Positions 8,199 to 16,774 of a DNA stretch of 64,000 nt are shown piece by piece. The notes beneath the pieces are model-generated. The model was not told the origin of the DNA. It did no database searches and saw only the letters and a program-made list of their open reading frames with translations. Both the position numbers and the translations under genes were made by a program. Where the stretch lies: the NCBI RefSeq assembly GCF_000499205.1, contig NZ_AWUK01000024.1, forward strand, positions 55,357 to 119,356, in the 5' to 3' direction. Origin of the DNA: Paenibacillus sp. MAEPY2 (lineage in GTDB: Bacteria; Bacillota; Bacilli; Paenibacillales; Paenibacillaceae). How positions within the stretch are numbered: the first letter of the stretch is position 1; the number at the start of each line of letters is the position of its first letter.

Positions 8199-8762
8199 TT
8201 AACCTTGTTCGATCAAACCGTATTTTCCATCGTTCCGTTTGTACACAACGCTGACTTCTTCATTCTCAATGTTGGAGAATACGAAGAAATTGTGGCCAAC
8301 CATGTTCATTTGGAGGATCGCCTCTTCCACGTCCATTGGTTTCAACATAAACCGTTTTGTACGCACCACTTCAAAATCATCATCGTCCGTATCCGTATCC
8401 AGTTCAGCAGTAGCTACTGTGCCTGTCGGATCTTCCACGAAGAGCGTTTTCAGGCTGCCTTCCTGGCGGAACTTACGGTTAATTTTCGTTTTGTGTTTAC
8501 GGATCTGACGTTCCAGCTTGTCTACCACGGAGTCAATGGAAGCGTACATATCGTCACTCTCATCCTCGGCGCGGAGCACAATGCCTTTCAAGGGGATCGT
8601 CACCTCTACTGTATGCAAGCCTCTCGTCGTGCTCAGGGTAACAGCACCGTCAGAGTTAAGGGGTGCATCGAAATACTTCTCGAGTCTACTCAACTTTTTG
8701 TCGACATAATCCTTCAAAGCATCGGTAACCTCGATTTGTTGACCTCGAATACTTAAATTCAT
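8199..8762 (-). CDS. hpf: long-form ribosome hibernation promoting factor
   Basis: Long HPF binds the 30S subunit and dimerises ribosomes into inactive 100S particles in stationary phase. The 187-residue product has the N-terminal beta-alpha S30AE domain (about 1-105, MNLSIRGQQIEVT onward). An acidic linker rich in Asp and Glu (about 115-130) leads to the C-terminal dimerisation domain (VRTKRFMLKPMDVEEAI to the end), which short HPF lacks. The start is ATG 8762, after a full GGAGGAG at good spacing; a nine-codon longer frame is rejected. The gene lies between the flagellar and secA blocks, as in B. subtilis (yvyD). Confidence 0.95.
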   Translation of the reverse strand: MNLSIRGQQIEVTDALKDYVDKKLSRLEKYFDAPLNSDGAVTLSTTRGLHTVEVTIPLKGIVLRAEDESDDMYASIDSVVDKLERQIRKHKTKINRKFRQEGSLKTLFVEDPTGTVATAELDTDTDDDDFEVVRTKRFMLKPMDVEEAILQMNMVGHNFFVFSNIENEEVSVVYKRNDGKYGLIEQG

Positions 8763-8792
8763 AGGGCACTCCTCCTTTTCCTTTGCCACTTC

Positions 8793-8822
8793 ATTATAAC
8801 ACGAATGTAAGCGCCATGTAAA
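8793..8822 (-). promoter_or_regulatory. candidate hpf promoter
   Basis: On the minus strand TTTACA (8817-8822) and a perfect TATAAT (8793-8798) are 18 bases apart, 31 bases upstream of the hpf start. A stress sigma factor might also act here, but only the sigma-A-like boxes are visible. Confidence 0.5.
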
Positions 8823-9080
8823 AACTCCAGGTGACCGAATAATGACATCTGTTCAAGCCACATCAGCCAATATAGGCTTACCGCCATATTTCGCGATATT
8901 TCACCATTTTGAGGCATAATCGTTAATTAACATGGATGGTCTTATTAGGCGCTTGATGATGTAATTAACCGTTTCCGAGCTCCTTCAATCTATTATGTAA
9001 AATGAATAAAAACTATAACTTGAATCTATCGAATTCATGAGAATAATGTTCTTCGGCGATTATCAAATTTCGAATCTATT
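8823..9080. other. non-coding gap upstream of hpf
   Basis: An A+T-rich stretch with no supported gene, RNA or repeat. Confidence 0.4.
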
Positions 9081-9114
9081 AAAACAAAAAAAGACCCCGG
9101 AAAAACCGGAGTCT
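9081..9114 (-). terminator. intrinsic terminator of the cold-shock gene
   Basis: On the minus strand AGACTCCGG and CCGGGGTCT pair around TTTT and are followed by seven Ts. It lies about 65 bases beyond the csp stop codon. Confidence 0.85.
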
Positions 9115-9178
9115 GATGCTAGCGATAATTCAATTGGTAACCATCTAACCATATATGTAGGTCGGATTGTCCGGATGA

Positions 9179-9376
9179 TTATAATTTGATTACGTTAGCT
9201 GCTTGCGGTCCACGCGCGCCTTCGACGATGTCGAATTCTACGGATTGACCTTCTTCCAAAGTTTTGAATCCTTCGGATTGAATTGCGGAGAAATGTACGA
9301 ATACGTCGCCGCCGTCTTCAGTTTCAATGAAACCGTAACCTTTTTCTGCGTTGAACCATTTTACTTTACCTTGCAT
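9179..9376 (-). CDS. cold-shock protein (CspA/CspB family)
   Basis: A 65-residue single-stranded nucleic-acid-binding protein that melts mRNA secondary structure. It consists of one OB-fold cold-shock domain with both RNP motifs, KGYGFIE (about 13-19) and VFVHFSAI (about 25-32), and the usual C-terminal GPQAANV. Length matches the family exactly. It is a monocistronic gene with its own promoter, a leader of about 60 bases and its own terminator. Which numbered Csp paralogue it is cannot be told from the sequence. Confidence 0.96.
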   Translation of the reverse strand: MQGKVKWFNAEKGYGFIETEDGGDVFVHFSAIQSEGFKTLEEGQSVEFDIVEGARGPQAANVIKL

Positions 9377-9443
9377 GCACTAACATTCCCTTCGTCATCA
9401 AATGAAGTGAAGCTTACGGCCTTAACCTCTGCCCACAATTCAG

Positions 9444-9473
9444 ATGATACCATCCAAACTTATCCATTGTCAA
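9444..9473 (-). promoter_or_regulatory. cold-shock gene promoter
   Basis: On the minus strand a perfect TTGACA (9468-9473) and TATCAT (9444-9449) are 18 bases apart, leaving a leader of about 60 bases before the csp ATG. Confidence 0.65.
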
Positions 9474-9703
9474 TTGGTAAAGTAAATGTTTTCTTGGAAT
9501 TTTTTGTAGATTAATTGGGGATTTTGAGGAATGATGAGGTATTGTTAATATATCAGGTTATTAGACTAGTGATATGCCTATTTTTATGTATTAATTAAAG
9601 ATTAATTGGAATTCCTCTACTGTGCGGATAACATCAAAAATGATACAATTTATAGAGTTTTATATTACATATTTTTACTACAATAGCCAGAGGAGAATCA
9701 ACG
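9474..9703. other. A+T-rich divergent intergenic region
   Basis: Lies between the divergent csp and secreted-protein genes. It should hold the plus-strand promoter for the gene at 9704, but I see no convincing -35/-10 pair. AGAGGAG precedes that start codon. Confidence 0.35.
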
Positions 9704-10846
9704 ATGATTTATTCAAAGCATTACAGAAAGTGGACTTTACTAGCAATACTAATTTTCACCACCTTCACTTTATGCACATTACTAATGCTACCGACAACTG
9801 CCGCTGCAAAGGAAAAACAAATCTCTGCCGATCAACTCAAAAGTAAGAGCCGTCTTTCCTTCACACTGCGGGATGCAAATCAATCGTCTTACACCGTTTA
9901 TATATTCGCGGATGACGAGCAGAAACACACCCTTACAGAGCCTAATGACTGGACAAACAATAAAACAGGTGACAAAAGTTATTCTGGAACGTATCGTGCA
10001 GCGCTTCTAAAAAAAGGTGCCAAGTATGGAAACGTTCAATCCACTAAGATACCCATCGAAACCATTATTTTGCCTCAGACCTGGAATTACACAATAAAAG
10101 GGAAAGAAGCAGGAACACCTGACATGTTAATGCTTACAGATTGGGGAACTTCCAACTTTAATGAGGTCCATACTTATATAATCCGTTCTGGTGTGTTACA
10201 ACCAATAAAATTCACCGACAATAAAGGCAAAAAGATTTCCGACGCATACTGGGCTTCCAGAAATAATGGTATTCGCAGTCTATCAGGCTCCAGAGTACAA
10301 TTCAAATATTATAACAATGTGCAATTCAAGTATGCAGTCGATACATTCAAGCTAAATGTTAGCAAGCTGGAGCTGCGTCTCAGCGATACCCGTTATTTGG
10401 ATCAATCGTCTTGGCCAAACTCCGGAATGGGGGATCGCGCCTACCTGGAGAGTCTTATGGCGGCTGCATCAAAGGGTATGTTGCCAGGTCGCTCTGACAT
10501 CAAGATTGGAATGACTCTCAAGTCCGTGCAGAGTAATCTAAATAAACCTAAGTCTCGTGGAAATGGTGAATGGGGAGCCTTCTATTACTATCCTCAATTT
10601 GGCTTAGGCTTTGATTCATACATGCATGAACTTAATGCCAAGTCACGCATAGCTATTCTGCAACTTTACAACGAGAAGCAGAATCTCGCTCCACAGAATG
10701 TGAGGCTATGGCTGGGTAAACCTTATAATGAATATTATAACGAAGCGGCCGGCGGATATGAAATGACTTACAGGTTGGGGAAACATACATTAGTGTTTAA
10801 TTATGAAGGAAAAGATGACTTAATCGATTTTACAAATATTTATTGA
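9704..10846 (+). CDS. secreted protein, probably with a C-terminal DUF4309-type domain
   Basis: A 380-residue protein with a clear signal peptide (hydrophobic stretch about 10-32, ending near AAAK). The last 120 residues begin SDIKIGMTLKSV and contain a YYYPQFGLGFDS segment and an ISAI-like strand pattern. This resembles the DUF4309 (YjgB) domain of Bacillus secreted proteins; that assignment is from memory and not certain. The middle is beta-rich with no motif I know. It is alone on the plus strand among minus-strand genes, with a good ribosome binding site, and lies between the flagellar and csp blocks. Function unknown. Confidence 0.8.
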   Translation: MIYSKHYRKWTLLAILIFTTFTLCTLLMLPTTAAAKEKQISADQLKSKSRLSFTLRDANQSSYTVYIFADDEQKHTLTEPNDWTNNKTGDKSYSGTYRAALLKKGAKYGNVQSTKIPIETIILPQTWNYTIKGKEAGTPDMLMLTDWGTSNFNEVHTYIIRSGVLQPIKFTDNKGKKISDAYWASRNNGIRSLSGSRVQFKYYNNVQFKYAVDTFKLNVSKLELRLSDTRYLDQSSWPNSGMGDRAYLESLMAAASKGMLPGRSDIKIGMTLKSVQSNLNKPKSRGNGEWGAFYYYPQFGLGFDSYMHELNAKSRIAILQLYNEKQNLAPQNVRLWLGKPYNEYYNEAAGGYEMTYRLGKHTLVFNYEGKDDLIDFTNIY

Positions 10847-10917
10847 GCAAGTACTATACCTACTCACCCTTTATATTCACATTTCCAGAAGTAACATCCC
10901 AATCGTTTTATGTACGA

Positions 10918-10948
10918 AGACCAGCATTGCAAAAAGCAATGCTGGTCT
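10918..10948. terminator. perfect hairpin between convergent genes
   Basis: Thirteen-base arms AGACCAGCATTGC and GCAATGCTGGTCT pair perfectly around AAAAA. No long T run follows on either strand, so termination efficiency is uncertain, but its position between two convergent genes fits a bidirectional terminator. Confidence 0.65.
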
Positions 10949-10973
10949 CAACAGTCAAAAATTTGCACTTTAT

Positions 10974-11330
10974 TTACTTGCGTTTATCCATCAGATAACT
11001 ATCTACTGCATAATTGTTTTCATATACGCTCCGCTGAGATCTTGCTGCACTTCGCTGGGTCAGCCACTGTTGCGCCTCATTTTTAAGAGATAACATGTGT
11101 CTCTGTATTCTCTGGTCATAGCCCAGAATACGCTTCAGCTCATCTTGCTGTTCGTTATCCATCTCTTGAACATAAAGAACCTCTTGTAGTCGTTCCACCA
11201 ATACCTGTCTTTCATTAACGAAATTTTCGGTCTCATCAGAATTTTTTGATTCCAATTGCAGCATAAAACTATGTGTAAGATCCGAAAGTTCACTTAAAAC
11301 CGTATTTATGGCTGCATGGTTACTAATCAT
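10974..11330 (-). CDS. FliT-like flagellar chaperone (probable)
   Basis: A 118-residue, strongly helical protein with no signal peptide or membrane segment. Its start overlaps the end of fliS by eight bases, the place of fliT in B. subtilis and many other flagellated bacteria, where FliT is the export chaperone of the filament cap FliD. Sequence similarity to FliT is weak, as is normal for the family, so the call rests mainly on size, helicity and position. It is the last gene of the flaG-fliD-fliS-fliT unit and ends before a hairpin. Confidence 0.65.
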   Translation of the reverse strand: MISNHAAINTVLSELSDLTHSFMLQLESKNSDETENFVNERQVLVERLQEVLYVQEMDNEQQDELKRILGYDQRIQRHMLSLKNEAQQWLTQRSAARSQRSVYENNYAVDSYLMDKRK

Positions 11331-11709
11331 TCATTGATGTCCCTAAATATTGCTTATTGGCGACAATCCAGGTTTCACGAAGTTCCTGCAAGTAGTTCAA
11401 TGCCTCTTCTGCAGGTTGTGTCACTTTTTTAATATTGGATTGAATTAACAAATGATTCATATATTCATACATGGAGAATAAATTTTTAGATACAGGATAC
11501 GAGTGATCCAAGGTAGACATCAGTTCACTAATTATCGTTTGGGCTTTCCCCAAATTAACGTTAGCCTTCATGTAATCCTTGCTTGAAATACCCTCTAGAC
11601 CAACCTTCACAAATCGAATAGCACCATCATATAGCATAATAACCAACTGTCCAGGCGTAGAGGTTTGTACCGAGGATTGTTTATATTTCTCATAAGGAGA
11701 TGTAATCAT
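11323..11709 (-). CDS. fliS: flagellin export chaperone FliS
   Basis: FliS binds the C-terminus of newly made flagellin and delivers it unpolymerised to the flagellar export gate. In B. subtilis it also releases FliW from flagellin control. The 128-residue product shows the family signature near the N-terminus, Y(K)QSSVQTSTPGQLVIMLYDGAIRF, here split as YKQSSVQT and TPGQLVIMLYDGA. It also has the helical core with ANVNLGKAQ and ISELMSTLD. Length is standard. It follows fliD by 21 bases and overlaps the next gene. Confidence 0.95.
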   Translation of the reverse strand: MITSPYEKYKQSSVQTSTPGQLVIMLYDGAIRFVKVGLEGISSKDYMKANVNLGKAQTIISELMSTLDHSYPVSKNLFSMYEYMNHLLIQSNIKKVTQPAEEALNYLQELRETWIVANKQYLGTSMND

Positions 11710-11730
11710 AAGGAATTATTCCTCCTTTAA

Positions 11731-13302
11731 TTATTGAAAGTAACTTGATAAACTCGACGACTGTGATTGGAACTGGTTCATCGCTTTTTCCATGGCAGCA
11801 AACTGCTTATAATACCGAGTTTCCCAAGCTGTCATTTTTCTTTCCAGATCAGTAATTCTTTTGTTGTAATTCTTTAATTGCTCACCCATGATACTTTCAG
11901 TCTTTAATGTCATGCTGGCATCAGAATCTCTATTGGAAGTACCTACCTTTTTCACAAAAAGGTCTAATGTTGAATTTAACTCAGTTCTCAATCCACTAAA
12001 GATCCCTTTATCATCGATATTCGAACTGGAGCCACGGAAAATACTCAGAACTTTATCTGGATTGCTTGACAGTGCATCATTAAGTTTGGCTTCATCTATT
12101 TGCAACTTACCTTTTTCATAATATTGCCCTGTTGTTATTCCCGCCTCACTCAAACCCTTTAAGTTACTAGTAATTATAGTTCTCATTGAAGCTACTGTTG
12201 AGCTTAATATAGTGTCATTTTTTAAAAGCCCACTTTTAGCTCTCTCTTCCCAGTTCTTAATGTCATCTTCTGTCATATCTTTCTTTTGTTCAGATGTCAG
12301 CGGAGCATAATCTCTATACTTTTGTTCTGATAATTTAGTGTTCATTAACCCTAATAATTCGTTGTAGGTGTCAACAAATGATTTGATTGTTTCTACTGCT
12401 TTAGATGGGTCAGACTGTGTAGTAATTTTGGACGGAGTTCCAGATGTCTCTTCCAGAAACGTCAATTTAACGCCATTTACTGTTAGTGTATCGCTATCAG
12501 TGTCGAAAGGCTTACGTGTGGGATCTAAAGCACTAGTAATATAAACCTTACCTTTTGTAAAGTTAAGAGTCCCCCCTTCACCAAACTTTTTCCCGTTACC
12601 TAATGGATCTGCAGTAGTATCAGAGAAATTGAGTACTGAGAAAAGAGAACTGGATGTAGACTCGTTAACAACCGTTTCTTCACCTGTATCTGGATCGGTA
12701 ACCTTTCTTTCGCCCAAATCCGTAATCGTTTTGCCAAACTCTTTACTAGTAATTGTGAATTTACCGCTTACCTCATCAAAAGCTGCGGTTACTGTAGGAA
12801 TTGATGAGTTAATACGTGCAACCACAGTGGATATCGAATCCCCTTTTAAAAATTGAACTGTTTTCCCATTTATATTAAGGTCATAATCATTTAGTCCTGC
12901 ATTACCTGATAACTCCCCCAACGTAGTGCTTGACTTCGCATTATCACCACCCGTTGTAAGCAAGCCCGAATTGCTCTGTATACCAGATTTTTTGGCGAGT
13001 GACTCCACTTCAACAGTCAAAGCTACAGCGCTAGCATCCGCGTTTGCTTCTGCTCTAACTGCTGTTGTATTACCACTGACAGTTGATTTTTGAGTATTTG
13101 TCGCTTTAGACATATTCATATCTGCAAGTTTTTGACTAAACTGAACGATTTTGCTGTTTAATTCCCTGTAGCTATTTCTTGTCCAATCGAGAATTTGTTT
13201 TTGTTGATTCAATTTATCCAATGGGACTCTCTTCACTGTCATCATTGATTTAACCATACTGTCGATATCCATTCCTGAAAAACCATTTATACGCATATTC
13301 AT
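11731..13302 (-). CDS. fliD: flagellar filament cap protein
   Basis: FliD (HAP2) forms the cap under which flagellin subunits are folded into the filament tip. The 523-residue product begins MNMRINGFSGMDIDSMV, the usual FliD N-terminal pattern. It carries the coiled-coil FliD_N region (about 1-110), a beta-rich variable middle, and the FliD_C region with the final heptad-rich stretch (KRITDLERKMTAWETRYYKQF). Size fits a medium FliD. It lies 12 bases after flaG and upstream of fliS, the conserved order. Confidence 0.95.
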   Translation of the reverse strand: MNMRINGFSGMDIDSMVKSMMTVKRVPLDKLNQQKQILDWTRNSYRELNSKIVQFSQKLADMNMSKATNTQKSTVSGNTTAVRAEANADASAVALTVEVESLAKKSGIQSNSGLLTTGGDNAKSSTTLGELSGNAGLNDYDLNINGKTVQFLKGDSISTVVARINSSIPTVTAAFDEVSGKFTITSKEFGKTITDLGERKVTDPDTGEETVVNESTSSSLFSVLNFSDTTADPLGNGKKFGEGGTLNFTKGKVYITSALDPTRKPFDTDSDTLTVNGVKLTFLEETSGTPSKITTQSDPSKAVETIKSFVDTYNELLGLMNTKLSEQKYRDYAPLTSEQKKDMTEDDIKNWEERAKSGLLKNDTILSSTVASMRTIITSNLKGLSEAGITTGQYYEKGKLQIDEAKLNDALSSNPDKVLSIFRGSSSNIDDKGIFSGLRTELNSTLDLFVKKVGTSNRDSDASMTLKTESIMGEQLKNYNKRITDLERKMTAWETRYYKQFAAMEKAMNQFQSQSSSLSSYFQ

Positions 13303-13314
13303 CTACCCAACCCC

Positions 13315-13704
13315 CTATACCTTTTCATCTATTATAATTCCGGCTATTTCCATCATCTTGGCAACTAAATCCAACGTTTTCTCTGGAGGGATTTCACGAA
13401 TCAGCTCACCTGTTTCCTTATTAAGAACCTTCACCAGAATTTGATGCGTTTTCTCATGAACGCTCATTTCCAAAGTAGTTGAAGGCCCCTGAAGAGCTTT
13501 TACCGCCCTATCAATCGCTTTGATAAGGTGCTCCTCTCCAAAAGGAATGCTAACCCCTTGCTGTTCCAGCTTGGATAAATCCACTCCATTCCTGACTGCT
13601 TGCAAAAGTTTACTGTTTGGATTTTGGGATATATCGCTCGGCTGACTCATTGAACCTGACGTTCCATTCACCATATTCGTCGAAAGTGAAAATTGTAGAT
13701 TCAT
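13315..13704 (-). CDS. flaG: FlaG family flagellar protein
   Basis: A 129-residue FlaG-family protein; FlaG homologues affect filament length or cap function. The conserved C-terminal half is present: a segment with LEMSVHEKTHQILVKVLN, then TGELIREIPPEKTLDL and a final hydrophobic helix. The N-terminal 45 residues are low-complexity and Ser/Asn-rich. GGAGG precedes the ATG. It heads the fliD-fliS-fliT operon, as yvyC does in B. subtilis. Confidence 0.9.
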   Translation of the reverse strand: MNLQFSLSTNMVNGTSGSMSQPSDISQNPNSKLLQAVRNGVDLSKLEQQGVSIPFGEEHLIKAIDRAVKALQGPSTTLEMSVHEKTHQILVKVLNKETGELIREIPPEKTLDLVAKMMEIAGIIIDEKV

Positions 13705-14014
13705 TGTTCATCCTCCGATGGAATTATTTATTATATTTATCGGCTAATGAGGTTCGACATTGAATAACAGAACTGATTTTAATACCTCTTCCTCATAATT
13801 TATTATCTATACACAACTTTGTTAGTATCGAACATGCTATTATACACAAACCCACATTCAGTGCACTCCAAAATTTACAAATCACACTCTTGGAAATTGT
13901 CTTGCTGCCTCAAAATTATTTATCAGGGCATTCTGGTACAAGGGGCTATTGCTACTTTTAGTAAATCACTTAAACTAGATGACTGACATATCGGATAATG
14001 ATTTTTTTAAAACA
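13705..14014. other. intergenic region between the sugar island and flaG
   Basis: This is an A+T-rich gap of 310 bases with no gene. On the minus strand a near-consensus sigma-D -10 string TCCGATAT lies at 13988-13995, but the -35 position has no TAAA or TAAC, so it is only a weak candidate for a flaG operon promoter. A lone TATAAT (minus strand, near 13850) also lacks a -35 partner. Confidence 0.35.
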
Positions 14015-14938
14015 TTACTTGCCTCCAGACAGACTGGACTTCCACCACTGAACAGTTTCATATAACCCATCTTCCATCTTCGTGGATGGAGTCCAACCCG
14101 TATTTTCTATCAACTTAGTTATATCGGCCAGAACGATCTTAGGTTCTTCAACTGAGGTTGGAATTGCCCCTAACTGGATTAATTCTCTATGTTGAAGGAT
14201 ATCAGCAATTTTATATATAATTTCAGACAAGCTTATCGACTTGCCTGAACCAATATTAACGGGCCCATTACTTTCACTACTTAGTAATTTCACTAATGCC
14301 TGAGCTGCATCTTTAACGTACATATAATCACGAATCTGCTGTCCATGGGAACATTTTGCTTTCTTATCATTCAGCAAAGATAAAATCACCGAAGGAACTA
14401 GACGCAATTGATGTTCACGGGGGCCATACAGATAGAAAAGCCGCGCCCATGCACTGGAAATTTCATAGTGCTGGGAATATGTCATTAGCATATGATGTAG
14501 TGAGTTTTTACTCGATCCATAGACAGTATTATAACTCAGAGGAGTTTCAGACTCTTTGCATAATCCTTGACTTAAATCATACTCTGCGCAAGAGCCTACT
14601 CCTACTATTCTTTTACCTCCAGCTACACGAAACCGATCAAATAGAGAAAGGCTTGCACTAACCCATTTGAAGTTTGAAGATGAATTCCAATATTGATTTG
14701 GTGTGGTATCCCATGCCAAATGCAGAAGATGGGTGGGAGAACCGACAATAGAGAATATATTCTCGATTTGATTATCATCAAGCAAATCAGCTTTCAGCCA
14801 TGTAACATTACTGGTATTTATTTTGTGTTCAACTTTTGAGGAAATAGCATATACATCTTCCCCAGCAAGTGCCAATTCATCCACTACATGGCTCCCGATA
14901 AATCCATTCGCTCCCGTCACAATTATTTTTTTTTTCAT
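14015..14938 (-). CDS. NAD-dependent epimerase/dehydratase (SDR), probable 4-ketoreductase of the island sugar
   Basis: A 307-residue extended short-chain dehydrogenase. It has the Rossmann glycine motif GANGFIGS (about 8-15) and an active-site YGSSK motif (about residue 142), followed by ARLFYLYGP. As the last gene of a CDP-sugar cluster that otherwise lacks a 4-reductase, it most likely reduces the 4-keto group of the C-methylated intermediate; this is inference. It overlaps the epimerase gene in an ATGA arrangement, so the two are translationally coupled. The final 20 residues are typical (WTPSTKMEDGLYETVQWW). Confidence 0.85.
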   Translation of the reverse strand: MKKKIIVTGANGFIGSHVVDELALAGEDVYAISSKVEHKINTSNVTWLKADLLDDNQIENIFSIVGSPTHLLHLAWDTTPNQYWNSSSNFKWVSASLSLFDRFRVAGGKRIVGVGSCAEYDLSQGLCKESETPLSYNTVYGSSKNSLHHMLMTYSQHYEISSAWARLFYLYGPREHQLRLVPSVILSLLNDKKAKCSHGQQIRDYMYVKDAAQALVKLLSSESNGPVNIGSGKSISLSEIIYKIADILQHRELIQLGAIPTSVEEPKIVLADITKLIENTGWTPSTKMEDGLYETVQWWKSSLSGGK

Positions 14939-15468
14939 GGGCGATACCCATTATAATTCTGGTCCTTTTCTGACATAATTCTATTTTCTTCTTCAGGCCA
15001 TTCTATACTAAACACAGGATCGTCCCATCTGATTCCACGCGCATACTCCGCTTTATACACCTGGCTCATCTGATAAAAAACTTCCGTATGATCAGACAAT
15101 GTTTGAAAACCATGTGCGAAACCTTTGGGGATGTAAAGCATTTTGTGATTTTCATCCGACAACTCAAAAGAAAGCGACTGTCTATAACTAGGCGAATCCG
15201 GTCTCAGATCAACGATGACATCATAAATAGCCCCTTTTGTGCAACGAACTAGTTTCACTTCTTCGTAGGGAGAGGCCTGATAATGTAATCCCCTCAGAGT
15301 TCCTTTTCGCTCGTTATATGAGATATTGCACTGAACAAATGAAGTCTCAAGTCCATGTAACTTAAACTCATCTTGGCACCAAGCCCTAGCAAAATGCCCC
15401 CTCACATCTGTCAGTAACTCTAATTCTATAAGATAAGCTCCGGGTAAAGCCGTTTCTATAAATCGCAT
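14935..15468 (-). CDS. dTDP-4-dehydrorhamnose 3,5-epimerase family protein
   Basis: A 177-residue RmlC-type cupin epimerase that inverts C-3 and/or C-5 of a 4-keto-6-deoxyhexose nucleotide. Catalytic His is visible in RGLHYQ (about residues 59-64). The IPKGFAHGFQTL motif and the C-terminal WDDP signature are also family-typical. The name reflects the family; here the substrate is presumably CDP-linked because the cluster makes CDP-glucose and has no dTDP-glucose enzymes. GGAGG precedes the start. It overlaps the reductase gene by four bases. Confidence 0.88.
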   Translation of the reverse strand: MRFIETALPGAYLIELELLTDVRGHFARAWCQDEFKLHGLETSFVQCNISYNERKGTLRGLHYQASPYEEVKLVRCTKGAIYDVIVDLRPDSPSYRQSLSFELSDENHKMLYIPKGFAHGFQTLSDHTEVFYQMSQVYKAEYARGIRWDDPVFSIEWPEEENRIMSEKDQNYNGYRP

Positions 15469-15531
15469 CCAGTATTCCTCCGTTGAATGTTCACTCGTCA
15501 GCTATACATGTTTGCCTATATCCAATTTCAA

Positions 15532-16761
15532 TCATTCGACAATGTGTATATCTGGTATGGGTAAAATCCATTTACCTCCCCATTCATGAATGAATGAAGT
15601 TTGTTCCATAATTTCGTCCTTTAAATTCCATGGCAAGATAAATACATAATCAGGTTGAGTCAATTTTAGTTTCTCAGGTGAGTATACTGGAATTCGTGAT
15701 CCTGGCAGGAAAGTACCTTGTTTATACGTACTTCGATCCACTGTAAAATCAATAATATCGCAGTCAATACCACAATAGTTGATTAGAGTGTTCCCTTTAG
15801 CAGGGGCACCATAACCAGCTATAATCTTCCCTTCGTCTTTCAATTCGATAAGAAACTTTGTAATTCGACGCTTTAATTGAACAATTCTCGCTTGAAATCC
15901 TCTGTACATCTCGATATTTGTCATCCCGAGCTCATCTTCTTTAGCAAGCAGTTCATGAACAGACGGTTGAATTAGTAAGTCCGGGTTTTCTGAATGAGTT
16001 GCGTAGATACGAATAGATCCACCATGAGTACTCAATTGCTCGACATCATACACAGTTAGATGATGCTGCTTAAAAAGTCGAATAACTGTAGTGAGTGAAA
16101 AATATGAATAATGCTCATGGTATATCGTATCAAATTGATTATGCTCTATAAGTTGAAGTAGATGAGGGAATTCCATTGTAATAGTGCCTTGAGGCTTTAA
16201 CAATATATTCATGCCTGCAACAAAATCATTCAAATCAGGGACATGTGCAAGTACATTATTTCCCAGAAGCAGATCTGCTACCTTTCCCTCTTTCTTTAAT
16301 TCTTTTGCTACTGAAGTTCCAAAAAAATTCACTGAAGTCTCGATACCTTTGCTAACAGCGACTTTTGCTACGTTTTCCGCAGGCTCGATGCCTAGTACCG
16401 CTACCCCTTTTTCTTTGAAGTATTGGAGTAAATATCCGTCATTACTTGCGATTTCAACCACTTGTGTTTCGTTTGTATAATGGAACTTATCCATCATGTG
16501 TTGAACATAATTTTTAGAGTGGTTTAGCCAAGTATCTGAATAGCTACTGAAATATGCATAATCGCTAAATATATGTTCAGGTGACTCATACTCCTGCACT
16601 TGAACAAGAAAACAGACTTCACAAACATACGTTCTCAATGGATACATATTCTCCATTTGATTTTCTGACTTCACATATGAATTAGCCAGTGGTGAAATCC
16701 CCAAATCAAGAAAAACAGTATTTAATGCTGCTCCACAACAACGGCAATTCTCAATTGACAT
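15532..16761 (-). CDS. sugar C-methyltransferase (NovU/TylCIII type)
   Basis: A 409-residue SAM-dependent enzyme that puts a methyl group on ring carbon 3 or 5 of a 4-keto nucleotide sugar. Three family domains are visible in order. An N-terminal zinc-binding motif has C-x2-C near residue 6 (CRCCG) and CEVC near 47. A SAM-binding methyltransferase core has VVEIASNDGYLLQYF and GIEPAENV (about 98-125). The C-terminal domain contains AGYGAPAKGNTLINY, which is characteristic of sugar C-methyltransferases. The final segment resembles a second Rossmann fold. It lies 13 bases after rfbG in the operon. Confidence 0.9.
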   Translation of the reverse strand: MSIENCRCCGAALNTVFLDLGISPLANSYVKSENQMENMYPLRTYVCEVCFLVQVQEYESPEHIFSDYAYFSSYSDTWLNHSKNYVQHMMDKFHYTNETQVVEIASNDGYLLQYFKEKGVAVLGIEPAENVAKVAVSKGIETSVNFFGTSVAKELKKEGKVADLLLGNNVLAHVPDLNDFVAGMNILLKPQGTITMEFPHLLQLIEHNQFDTIYHEHYSYFSLTTVIRLFKQHHLTVYDVEQLSTHGGSIRIYATHSENPDLLIQPSVHELLAKEDELGMTNIEMYRGFQARIVQLKRRITKFLIELKDEGKIIAGYGAPAKGNTLINYCGIDCDIIDFTVDRSTYKQGTFLPGSRIPVYSPEKLKLTQPDYVFILPWNLKDEIMEQTSFIHEWGGKWILPIPDIHIVE

Positions 16762-16774
16762 TAAATCATTCTCC

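Noticed and set aside
13988..13995. TCCGATAT (minus strand) as a sigma-D promoter of the flaG operon
   Set aside because: The -10 fits, but the -35 position reads GTTT, so it is recorded only as weak context in the gap entry.
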